Source of the DNA: CAZUEG01 sp043798775
GTDB taxonomy: Bacteria; Patescibacteriota; Minisyncoccia; Minisyncoccales; GWA2-46-15
Direction: 5' to 3'
NCBI GenBank assembly: GCA_043798775.1
Contig: JAZDOL010000019.1
Location: 1-11,141, forward strand
DNA length: 11,141 nucleotides
In this document: positions 1 through 5,817 of the stretch, piece after piece
Layout of the letters: each line of letters starts with the position of its first letter
How positions within the stretch are numbered: the first letter of the stretch is position 1
Position numbers and translations under genes: made by a program
Notes under the pieces: generated by a model
The model's database searches: none
Told to the model about the DNA's origin: nothing
Seen by the model: only the letters and a program-made list of their open reading frames with translations

Positions 1-1033
1 TTCAATTAGCTTTGTATGGAAAATTGCCGGTGTTTATTTAATGAAAGATACCAACGAGGAACATTATCTCCCGTCGTCAACGGGGGTTTTGGGTAATGAT
101 TTTAATGACAGAGCAACGAGAATTCGTTTTCGTAGCTCTCCTCTCCCTAATCCAATCCATTTTGGCGCCGTTCTTCACGAGAACGAGAACTGGTCGGGAA
201 GATGCAAGGTTTACGTAACCCAAGGATCAATCAACGGTGATGTTAATTGGACAACAATGATTCCTAATATCACGCCAACCGCCCATAACGCCCCCTTTGG
301 CGTCTCCTCGGTAACCACGTTCAACCCGACAACAAGCGGGGGTGCCGGCGACGGAGTAACGTTTTGCGTAGATGATAATTTTGGCGGAACATGTTACGGT
401 CCGTTTAGAACAGATAAAAAAAATGTTCCTGCCGTTGGAATTCAACACGACACAATCACGTCAATAAAAATTCAAGGAAATTATATCGCCGTCTTGTTTT
501 CTGAGAGCGACGCTCGCGCTAATAGCGGTGATATCTGCGAAGTATTCACTAAAAGCGATGCTAATTTGCGCGACAACCCGATTGGTCGTTGTTTTTGCAG
601 ACTATTTGGCTGGGGGTGCAAGGACTGCCTATCTTCTTTTATCATTATCCCGACCGGCTCTTCTGGTGGCTCTGCCGTTGTCCCGCCACTACCACCCCCA
701 CCGCCACCAGGAACTTGCCCGACAGGAACAACTAGCTGTGTTAGTGGCATTTGCGCCTCAGGATGTGCAAGAGCGGGGTTTGTTTGTCAGATAGGTTCTT
801 TTGAGTGCCACGACCCTCTACCTATAGCCGGTTGTGGATGTGCCCCAACAGCAACTGGAGCTGTTTGCACATCTTCTTGCCCATTGCCAGCCCTCGGCGG
901 CACCGCCCTTATGCCCGGTTGTCTCTCAAACAATGTTTGCTCGTGTACTTGCACTGGAACCCCCGCAAGATGCGGTGGCGCCAACTGTCCCAGAACTGGG
1001 ACTGGTTGCGGATCGGCTCGCGACTGTTGGTAA
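1..1033 (+). CDS. Partial cysteine-rich, probably exported protein with beta/gamma-crystallin-like segments
   Basis: The frame is open back to base 2, so the ATG at 41 is probably internal and the N-terminus lies outside the window. Residue numbers count from that Met. Three stretches resemble the Greek-key strand pattern of beta/gamma crystallins: around 42-59 (VLHENENWSGRC), 106-122 (VTFCVDDNFGGTC) and 140-170 (TSIKIQGNYIAVLF). A low-complexity Ser/Gly then Pro linker follows (about 206-224). The C-terminal domain of about 105 residues (226-330) holds 18 cysteines, often as CxC or spaced by 3 to 7 residues, and ends in Cys-Trp. A proline hinge followed by a dense cysteine domain suggests a disulfide-stabilised secreted or surface protein, but the signal peptide cannot be seen. 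The gene converges on jag with only 3 bases between the stops. I do not recognise the family with confidence and assign no function. The reading frame is secure; the crystallin likeness is moderate. Confidence 0.75.
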   Translation, partial: SISFVWKIAGVYLMKDTNEEHYLPSSTGVLGNDFNDRATRIRFRSSPLPNPIHFGAVLHENENWSGRCKVYVTQGSINGDVNWTTMIPNITPTAHNAPFGVSSVTTFNPTTSGGAGDGVTFCVDDNFGGTCYGPFRTDKKNVPAVGIQHDTITSIKIQGNYIAVLFSESDARANSGDICEVFTKSDANLRDNPIGRCFCRLFGWGCKDCLSSFIIIPTGSSGGSAVVPPLPPPPPPGTCPTGTTSCVSGICASGCARAGFVCQIGSFECHDPLPIAGCGCAPTATGAVCTSSCPLPALGGTALMPGCLSNNVCSCTCTGTPARCGGANCPRTGTGCGSARDCW

Positions 1034-1036
1034 AGA

Positions 1037-1498
1037 TCAATTCGCCGGTTTAATCACCACCCTCCTTTCCGGCCCTTCGCCGACGCTTTCTGATTTTACA
1101 TCTATGCGAAGACCAATTTCCATATGGACTATCCGCCGCTCATTGGCGCTCATTGGCGGTAAAATATTTTCCCTACCCGTGATGATTACCTCGTCAATCG
1201 CCCCGCGAACAATTTCTTTAATTTTATCGGTTTTTTCTTCTTTGTAATTATTAATATCTATATCTATAAAAAATGGGGCATCGATTTGCCTTCTTAATAC
1301 TAAACGCAATATCTGCTGTAAATCGTTTAATACTTGTCCGTTCTCGCCGATTAATGTTTGTGGTTCATCGGTTGTTAGCGATACACTGATTGTGTTTTCG
1401 CCCATCACTAAATCATCAATCTTGACATCGATTGTCATTTTTTCAAAAAACCGGGCGATTGTTTCTTTTATTGTTTCAGGATTGTGCTCCATGATCAT
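1037..1498 (-). CDS. jag: Jag/KhpB-like RNA-binding protein (KH + R3H), short form
   Basis: A 153-residue protein with a KH domain at about 20-95, containing the GxxG loop in LIGENGQVLNDLQQ, followed by an R3H-type domain at about 96-150 with the R-x3-H pattern in ANERRIVHMEI. Jag/KhpB (SpoIIIJ-associated) proteins bind RNA and are linked to cell elongation and division in Firmicutes; they are usually encoded directly after yidC, as here. The usual N-terminal Jag_N domain of about 50 residues is missing, so this is the short KH-R3H form. The first ATG (1498) overlaps the yidC end by 23 bases; a second ATG at 1492 (MEHNPETIKE) is equally plausible and gives 151 residues. Neither has a Shine-Dalgarno sequence, so translational coupling to yidC is likely. 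Stop is TGA. Family assignment is confident; the exact role here is inferred. Confidence 0.9.
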   Translation of the reverse strand: MIMEHNPETIKETIARFFEKMTIDVKIDDLVMGENTISVSLTTDEPQTLIGENGQVLNDLQQILRLVLRRQIDAPFFIDIDINNYKEEKTDKIKEIVRGAIDEVIITGRENILPPMSANERRIVHMEIGLRIDVKSESVGEGPERRVVIKPAN

Positions 1499-2207
1499 AC
1501 TGTTTGAAAATTATATATTGTTGAAAAATTGTGAATACTGTAGAGATAACCCAATACAGAGCAACGGCAGAAGGAATTTTCAGAAGAATAATTACCGTAA
1601 ATAAGGGGAGAAATATTTGCATCTGTTTTTGAATCATTTCCATTTGTTTTTTTACGGGCTTCCCGTCGCTTTTCCGGGGAGTCATTTTCGTGATCTGCCA
1701 CGACTGAACAAACTGTAAAGCGCCAGCGATAATGGCAAAAAAAACAAACGGTTGCCCTAAGTCAATAATTCCTAAAAAAGACGGGTTAATCGCCCCCGGA
1801 TTATTGATAAAACCATACAGATTAGCCATCGTCTCTGGTTTCAGCCCATTGGAAAATACGCTATACAAAGCAATCAAAATTGGCATCTGAATCAAAAGAG
1901 GCATTATCCCACTAAAAGGACTAACCCCCGCCTCTTTGTAAACAGCCATCATTTTTCGCGCCTGTTCTTCTTTGTTCGCTTTGTATTTTTCCTGAACCTC
2001 CTCTATTTTTCCCTTTAACCCTTCTAACTTTTTTTGCGCTTTTATCGCTTTGGCGCCAACGGGATAGAATATTGCCTTTACGATAATTGTCAGAACGATA
2101 ATTGCCGCGCCAAAATCTTTTCCCGGCAGATATTGATACAGGACGACAAGAGAATTGAACAGCGGTTGATAAAAAACAATATTGAATAAATCGCCAATTG
2201 AATGCAT
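1476..2207 (-). CDS. yidC: Membrane protein insertase YidC/Oxa1/SpoIIIJ
   Basis: A 243-residue YidC/Oxa1-family insertase that inserts and folds inner-membrane proteins, alone or with SecYEG. It has about five hydrophobic segments (near 33-52, 99-117, 150-170, 198-212 and 213-232) and a charged cytoplasmic coiled-coil-like hairpin between the first two (about 53-90, LEGLKGKIEEVQEKYK). It lacks the large periplasmic domain of Gram-negative YidC and has no lipobox, so it resembles the short Gram-positive form. The conserved Arg in the first core helix appears as Lys44 (TIIVKAIFYPV). I chose the ATG at 2207 because the upstream extension to 2240 overlaps the rnpA end and the protein from MHSIGDLFN starts as expected for the family. 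It begins 7 bases after the rnpA stop and its TGA overlaps jag, consistent with one operon. Confidence 0.95.
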   Translation of the reverse strand: MHSIGDLFNIVFYQPLFNSLVVLYQYLPGKDFGAAIIVLTIIVKAIFYPVGAKAIKAQKKLEGLKGKIEEVQEKYKANKEEQARKMMAVYKEAGVSPFSGIMPLLIQMPILIALYSVFSNGLKPETMANLYGFINNPGAINPSFLGIIDLGQPFVFFAIIAGALQFVQSWQITKMTPRKSDGKPVKKQMEMIQKQMQIFLPLFTVIILLKIPSAVALYWVISTVFTIFQQYIIFKQYDHGAQS

Positions 2208-2214
2208 AAATAGA

Positions 2215-2568
2215 CTACTTTCTAAATTCTTGAAAAACACCTGCTTGTTCCATCAAGCTATCGATTGCCGCCGCTACTTCCTTAAAACTTTTAGTATTAA
2301 TTCCTTTTTTTAAAATAACGACGATATCCAAACCTTTTTTGAATTGTTTAACACGAACCCTTAGAATCTCTCTTACTCGTCGGCGAGCCTTGTTTCTTTC
2401 TGGCGCGTTATTAAAGGCCTTATTCACGGCAATAATTCCGACCCTTACTTCTTTCTGATTACTTTTGGATATTTTAATTCCAAGAAAATCGCCGTGATAG
2501 TATCTCCCATTCTTTTGAACGCCTTGAAAGTCCCTATTTTTCTTAAGGCGGTTTTCTTTTTGTAACAT
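2215..2568 (-). CDS. rnpA: Ribonuclease P protein component
   Basis: A 117-residue basic protein, the normal length for RnpA. It assists the RNase P RNA in cutting 5' leaders from precursor tRNAs. The N-terminus LKKNRDFQGVQKNGR, the central VGIIAVNKAFNNA segment and the signature ERNKARRRVREILR (about 57-70, the RNR motif of the RNA-contacting helix) identify it. It starts 14 bases after the rpmH stop and ends in TAG 7 bases before the preferred yidC start, so it sits in the classical rpmH-rnpA-yidC-jag operon. Only a short AAAAAGG lies before its ATG, two bases away, which is too close for a standard ribosome binding site. The RNase P RNA gene is not in this window. Confidence 0.95.
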   Translation of the reverse strand: MLQKENRLKKNRDFQGVQKNGRYYHGDFLGIKISKSNQKEVRVGIIAVNKAFNNAPERNKARRRVREILRVRVKQFKKGLDIVVILKKGINTKSFKEVAAAIDSLMEQAGVFQEFRK

Positions 2569-2582
2569 AACCTTTTTGGATA

Positions 2583-2717
2583 TTATACGGTTAGTTTTTC
2601 CCGTCCTTTTTGCCGCCTTCTATTTAACACTCTTTGACCAGCGGTTGTTCTGCTCCGTTTTAGAAATCCGTGGGTTCGAGCTCTTTTCTTCTTTTTCGGT
2701 TGATATGTAATGCTCAT
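2583..2717 (-). CDS. rpmH: Large ribosomal subunit protein bL34
   Basis: A 44-residue, very basic protein, the standard length for L34. The pattern TYQPKKKKRARTHGFLKR, then QRVLNRRRQKGREKL, matches the family along its whole length. L34 is a small protein of the large ribosomal subunit that binds 23S rRNA. The ATG at 2717 is preferred over an upstream one at 2768 because the family begins with M-x-x-TYQP and the extension (NDNIYNN and before) is not L34-like. No Shine-Dalgarno sequence precedes the start; the upstream bases are A/T-rich. It is the first gene of the leftward operon, transcribed away from dnaA, a conserved arrangement at bacterial origins. Confidence 0.96.
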   Translation of the reverse strand: MSITYQPKKKKRARTHGFLKRSRTTAGQRVLNRRRQKGREKLTV

Positions 2718-2770
2718 ATTATTGTAAATGTTATCATTAAAACTAACAAATATAACTGGGAGCGTCAAAT
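2718..2770 (-). promoter_or_regulatory. Possible rpmH operon promoter
   Basis: On the minus strand a TTGACG hexamer (2763-2768) is a good -35 match. The -10 is unclear: TAGTTT stands 17 bases downstream and TATATT only 8. Position 50 bases before the L34 start is suitable. Call is by motif only. Confidence 0.3.
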
Positions 2771-2840
2771 ACCACTAACTACAGTTCTCAGTTCTCAAGT
2801 AATTAAACAAATTATCAACTAATTGTTTGAAAACTGATTC

Positions 2841-2921
2841 ATTGTCCGCCTACGGCGGATCCGCCTTGGGCGGAAAAACTTATTGTCCGCCAGAGGCGGA
2901 TCCGCCTTGGGCGGAAAAACT
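2841..2921. repeat. Direct repeat of a double hairpin (2 x 40 bases)
   Basis: Two 40-base copies (2841-2880 and 2882-2921) are separated by one base and are identical except for three adjacent bases (TAC versus AGA). Each contains two back-to-back hairpins: TCCGCC-N3-GGCGGA directly joined to TCCGCC-TTG-GGCGGA, with the palindrome GGCGGATCCGCC in the middle. The three variable bases are exactly the loop of the first hairpin, while all stem bases are conserved. The block is far richer in GC than its surroundings. It is followed by A-runs rather than T-runs on the plus strand, so it is not an obvious terminator for either direction. Confidence 0.9.
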
Positions 2922-3025
2922 GGAAAATGAAAACTAAAAAACTTTGATTAAGAGATGAGTCGCCGCATAAATTAAAAACGGGGCACAAATATGGTATCCT
3001 AGTCAAATAGAGACTGATCCCCAAG

Positions 3026-3045
3026 TTATCCACTACTTATTAACA
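3026..3045 (+). promoter_or_regulatory. Two tandem DnaA-box-like sites
   Basis: TTATCCACT (3026-3034) and TTATTAACA (3037-3045) each differ by one base from the forms TTATCCACA and TTATNCACA. They have the same orientation, are separated by two bases and lie about 50 bases upstream of the dnaA -10. They could serve both origin binding and autoregulation of dnaA. Motif match only. Confidence 0.5.
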
Positions 3046-3067
3046 GTTGGCATAACGCCACTCGTAT

Positions 3068-3096
3068 TTCCCATCTCTTTGACTCAGTGATATAAT
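3068..3096 (+). promoter_or_regulatory. dnaA promoter with extended -10
   Basis: A perfect TATAAT (3091-3096) is preceded by TGA, forming an extended -10 (TGnTATAAT). TTCCCA (3068-3073), matching 4 of 6 bases of the -35 consensus, lies 17 bases upstream. Predicted transcription starts near 3103, giving a leader of about 20 bases before dnaA. Confidence 0.65.
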
Positions 3097-3113
3097 GGTT
3101 GATTAGTAACCAT
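3095..3113. repeat. Inverted repeat over the dnaA transcription start
   Basis: ATGGTT (3095-3100), a 7-base spacer and AACCAT (3108-3113) form a perfect 6-base inverted repeat that overlaps the end of the -10 and the predicted start site. Its place suits a repressor operator or a hairpin at the mRNA 5' end. No regulator is identified. Confidence 0.4.
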
Positions 3114-3121
3114 CATCCCTT

Positions 3122-4471
3122 ATGACCACAGAAGAGGTTTGGCAAACTGCTCTCGCGCAAATTCAATTAACGGTATCTCCTGCTAATTTTAGCACTTGGT
3201 TTAAGAATACGGAGGTTTTTTCCATTGAAGACGGTCAGGCAGTTATTCGTGTGCCAAACTCATTTGTAAAAGAGTGGCTGGAAAATAAATATAATAAAGT
3301 TGTTTTTAAGGCGTTAAGAGATCTCGACGATCGGATTAGAGATGTTAGTTATGTTATCGGTCAATCCAACAACGCCAAAGCGCCAAAAAAAGAATTGGCG
3401 GTCCAAAGATCCGCTCAGCCAGAACTTGAGGGACTAAAAGTTGATAAGGAAACAAACCTCAATCCTCGTTATACTTTTAAGAATTTTGTTGTCGGGCCAT
3501 TCAATGAATTACCACACGCGGCGGCCTTTGCCGTTACGGTCAATCCCGGATCGGCGTATAACCCATTATTCATTTATGGTGGCGTCGGTTTGGGGAAGAC
3601 GCACCTCTTGCAGGCAATTGGCAACGAGGTCTTGGTTAATTTTCCGGGGAAAATAATCAAATATATCCCCTCTGAAAGATTTACCACCGAGGTGGTGTCG
3701 GCAATTAAAAACCGCACGATGGATATTTTAAAAAATAAGTATCGGCGGGTTGATGTTTTAATTATCGATGATATTCAATTTTTGGCCGGAAAAGAGAAAA
3801 CCCAAGAAGAATTTTTTCATGTCTTTAATTCCCTTTACGAAAGAAATTGTCAGGTTGTCATTTCGTCAGACCGGCCGCCAAAAGCAATCCCCGCCCTAAC
3901 AGAACGGCTAAGGTCTCGTTTCGAGGGCGGAATGATTGCCGATGTTAGTTGTCCCGATTTCGAAACAAGAATGGCAATCTTAAAAACAAAAGCTCAAGAG
4001 AAAAATATTTCTCTTCCCGACGAAGCGTTGAGTTACATCGCCACTAATATTCAAAGGAATATTCGCGAGTTAGAGGGAGCGTTAAATCGGCTCATCGCTC
4101 ACCAAAATCTTAATAACCGATCTATCGATTTCGAAACAACAAGGGAAGTTCTCAAGAAGTTGCTATTTTCTCCCGCAAAAGCCACAACTCCGCAGAAGAT
4201 AATTCAGACCGTTGCCGGATTTTACGACCTTAAAGAAAAGGACTTATTGGTGTCTTCCAGAAAGAAAGAGGTTGTCCGACCGCGCCAGGTTGCAATGTTT
4301 TTACTAAGAGAGGACCTAAAGGGTTCGTATCCTTTTATTGGCCGGAAATTTGGAGGGAAAGACCATACGACCGTTATTCATTCTTGTAATAAAATCCGAC
4401 GAGAACTGGAAGATAGTGAAAACCTTAAGGGGGAAATCGAGTTGATAAGGCAGTTGATATTCAGCGCATAA
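3122..4471 (+). CDS. dnaA: Chromosomal replication initiator protein DnaA
   Basis: A 449-residue, full-length DnaA. It binds DnaA boxes, forms an ATP-dependent filament at oriC and melts the duplex so the helicase can load. Domain I is at about 1-80 (VWQTALAQIQLTVSPANFSTWF), followed by a short charged linker (about 82-112). The AAA+ domain spans about 113-330 with Walker A GGVGLGKT at 153-160, Walker B LIIDD at 213-217, sensor I around ISSDRP (247-252) and sensor II in RNIRELEGAL (312-321). Domain IV carries the DNA-binding signature DHTTVIH at 414-420. All key motifs are intact. The ATG at 3122 fits the family N-terminus but has no Shine-Dalgarno sequence. The upstream boxes suggest autoregulation, as known for DnaA in other bacteria. 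Confidence 0.98.
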   Translation: MTTEEVWQTALAQIQLTVSPANFSTWFKNTEVFSIEDGQAVIRVPNSFVKEWLENKYNKVVFKALRDLDDRIRDVSYVIGQSNNAKAPKKELAVQRSAQPELEGLKVDKETNLNPRYTFKNFVVGPFNELPHAAAFAVTVNPGSAYNPLFIYGGVGLGKTHLLQAIGNEVLVNFPGKIIKYIPSERFTTEVVSAIKNRTMDILKNKYRRVDVLIIDDIQFLAGKEKTQEEFFHVFNSLYERNCQVVISSDRPPKAIPALTERLRSRFEGGMIADVSCPDFETRMAILKTKAQEKNISLPDEALSYIATNIQRNIRELEGALNRLIAHQNLNNRSIDFETTREVLKKLLFSPAKATTPQKIIQTVAGFYDLKEKDLLVSSRKKEVVRPRQVAMFLLREDLKGSYPFIGRKFGGKDHTTVIHSCNKIRRELEDSENLKGEIELIRQLIFSA

Positions 4472-4680
4472 AATCGCATTGATTATCGAGTTAGAGTTTG
4501 TTAGACATTTATCCCCGTTTGGGTATCAATATCAACCCACTGGGTTTCCCCAACCCAAGTAGAGCAACGATATAACTACTTACGAGAAGAACTGGTTAAT
4601 AAATTATCATCACTAATAATAACAACGAAATTTATTTTAAATAATTAATTATTATTGGTTAGCAACTAATAACTACGAAA
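4472..4680. other. dnaA-dnaN intergenic region, candidate DNA unwinding element
   Basis: A 209-base gap without a gene. Its left part has a weak box-like TTATCCCCG (4509-4517, 7 of 9 bases) and a nested inverted repeat. Its right part, from about 4596 to 4680, is very AT-rich. There a weak box-like TTATCATCA (4604-4612) is followed after one base by TAATAATAA (4614-4622), which resembles the DnaA-trio motif (repeats of TA-purine) defined in Bacillus subtilis oriC. Bipartite origins that flank dnaA are known in B. subtilis. I saw no convincing dnaN promoter, so dnaN may be cotranscribed with dnaA. Confidence 0.45.
4519..4558. repeat. Nested inverted repeat between dnaA and dnaN
   Basis: An inner hairpin AACCC-ACT-GGGTT (4534-4546) lies inside an outer pair TTGGGT (4519-4524) and ACCCAA (4553-4558). 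The arms share the AACCC/GGGTT core, so alternative pairings are possible. No T-run follows, which argues against a simple terminator. It could be a structural or protein-binding element of the origin. Confidence 0.55.
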
Positions 4681-5817
4681 ATGAAACTTACCATCCTTCA
4701 AGAGAAACTAAAAGAGGGAATGGCGGTAATTGACAAGGTGTCGCCAAGGAATTTTACTTTGCCAATTTTAAAGAACATTCTTCTGAAGACGGAAAAAAGT
4801 TTCTTAAAAATTAGCGCCACCGACTTAGAGACGGGGATAACTTGGTGGGGGTTGGCAAAAATCGAAGAAGAGGGAGATGTTACCGTGCCAGGATCGTTGT
4901 TCTCCGGCCTACTGTCTTTGATTAGTAATCGGCAGATATCGCTGTCGACTAAAGACCAGGTGTTATTGGCGGAAAGCGAGGGATATAAGACAAAGATTAA
5001 GACATCAAACCCCGAGGATTTCCCAATTATTCCCAGCGTGCCGGATAACGAATATGCCGTTATTGATACCCAGTCGTTTTGTCGAGGATTATCGCAGGTT
5101 GTTGATGTCGCCGCGACGTCTAATGCTCGCCCAGAGATCGGTGGTATATTTTTTTCATTTACAAAAGATTCCTTAAGAATGGCGGCCACTGATAGTTTTC
5201 GGTTGGCAGAAAAAATAATCAACATAAAGCAATTGGCGTTGGAAGAAAAAGAGTATTCGTTTATTGTTCCCAAAAAAACCGCGAAAGAAGTGATTAGTGT
5301 GTTTGCCGACAAAGGAGGGGAAATGCGTATTTATTTCTCGCCGAACCAGATAATGTTTGAGTTGGCAATGGAAGAAACAAGTCACCCCTTAATCAGATTA
5401 ACTTCGCGGTTAGTGGAAGGAGAATATCCGAACTATCGAGAAATCATCCCTCAAGACTATGGGACGCAAGTGATATTAAGTCGTGATAACTTTTTGTCAA
5501 ACATTAAGGGCGCTAGTTTGTTTGGCGGCAAAGTGAACGAAGTAAAAATTGAAACCAACCCGAAAGACGAAACAATTGAGATTAGTAGTCAAAACCCAGA
5601 AGCGGGCGAGTTTAATTCGTCGATCAGGGGAGAGTTGAAGGGCAAGCGGGCAGAAGTTTATTTTGATTGCCGATTTTTAATAGAGGGACTGACAAACATA
5701 AAAAGCTCGGAAATTTTATTAGGGGTATCCGGCGGCGAAGACGGCGGGCCGGGAGTGATAAAGCCAGTCGGCGACGACAGTTATGTTTATGTCGTTATGC
5801 CGATTAGAAATAATTAG
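4681..5817 (+). CDS. dnaN: DNA polymerase III beta subunit (sliding clamp)
   Basis: A 378-residue clamp, the usual length of about 370. Two copies form the ring that tethers the replicative polymerase to DNA. Three clamp domains can be placed at about 1-120, 128-245 and 247-378. Family marks are SPRNFTLPILKNILL (21-35), SATDLETGI (45-53), ARPEIGGIFF (149-158), ATDSFRLA (169-176), RLVEGEYPNYREIIP (243-257) and the C-terminal MPIR at 373-376, which forms part of the partner-binding pocket. The ATG at 4681 has no Shine-Dalgarno sequence. The gene follows dnaA in the usual order, but recF does not come next: the TAG overlaps the TAA of an opposing penicillin-binding protein gene by four bases. 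Confidence 0.97.
   Translation: MKLTILQEKLKEGMAVIDKVSPRNFTLPILKNILLKTEKSFLKISATDLETGITWWGLAKIEEEGDVTVPGSLFSGLLSLISNRQISLSTKDQVLLAESEGYKTKIKTSNPEDFPIIPSVPDNEYAVIDTQSFCRGLSQVVDVAATSNARPEIGGIFFSFTKDSLRMAATDSFRLAEKIINIKQLALEEKEYSFIVPKKTAKEVISVFADKGGEMRIYFSPNQIMFELAMEETSHPLIRLTSRLVEGEYPNYREIIPQDYGTQVILSRDNFLSNIKGASLFGGKVNEVKIETNPKDETIEISSQNPEAGEFNSSIRGELKGKRAEVYFDCRFLIEGLTNIKSSEILLGVSGGEDGGPGVIKPVGDDSYVYVVMPIRNN

Larger units (their letters stand above)
2718..3121. other. rpmH-dnaA intergenic region, probable part of oriC
   Basis: A 404-base gap between divergent rpmH and dnaA, with no convincing gene on either strand. From left to right it holds a possible rpmH promoter, an AT-rich stretch (about 2790-2840), two copies of a GC-rich double-hairpin repeat (2841-2921), a second AT-rich stretch, two tandem DnaA-box-like 9-mers (3026-3034, 3037-3045) and the dnaA promoter (3068-3096). 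Origins of many bacteria lie beside dnaA at exactly this rpmH/dnaA strand switch. Only two near-consensus boxes are visible, so the assignment rests on gene order as much as on motifs. Confidence 0.6.

Noticed and set aside
834..1247. 137-codon plus-strand ORF spanning the end of the cysteine-rich gene and jag
   Set aside because: It overlaps two better-supported genes in other frames and has no recognisable motif.
2208..2240. Longer yidC start at 2240
   Set aside because: It would overlap the rnpA end, and the added residues do not resemble a YidC N-terminus.
2718..2768. Longer rpmH start at 2768
   Set aside because: L34 begins at the TYQP block; the extra 17 residues are not family-like.
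2841..2921. CRISPR array
   Set aside because: Only two copies, separated by one base with no spacers; the copies are themselves hairpin pairs.
2839..3033. 64-codon minus-strand ORF in the rpmH-dnaA gap
   Set aside because: It runs through the hairpin repeats, has low-complexity composition and no ribosome site. It is most likely a chance frame.
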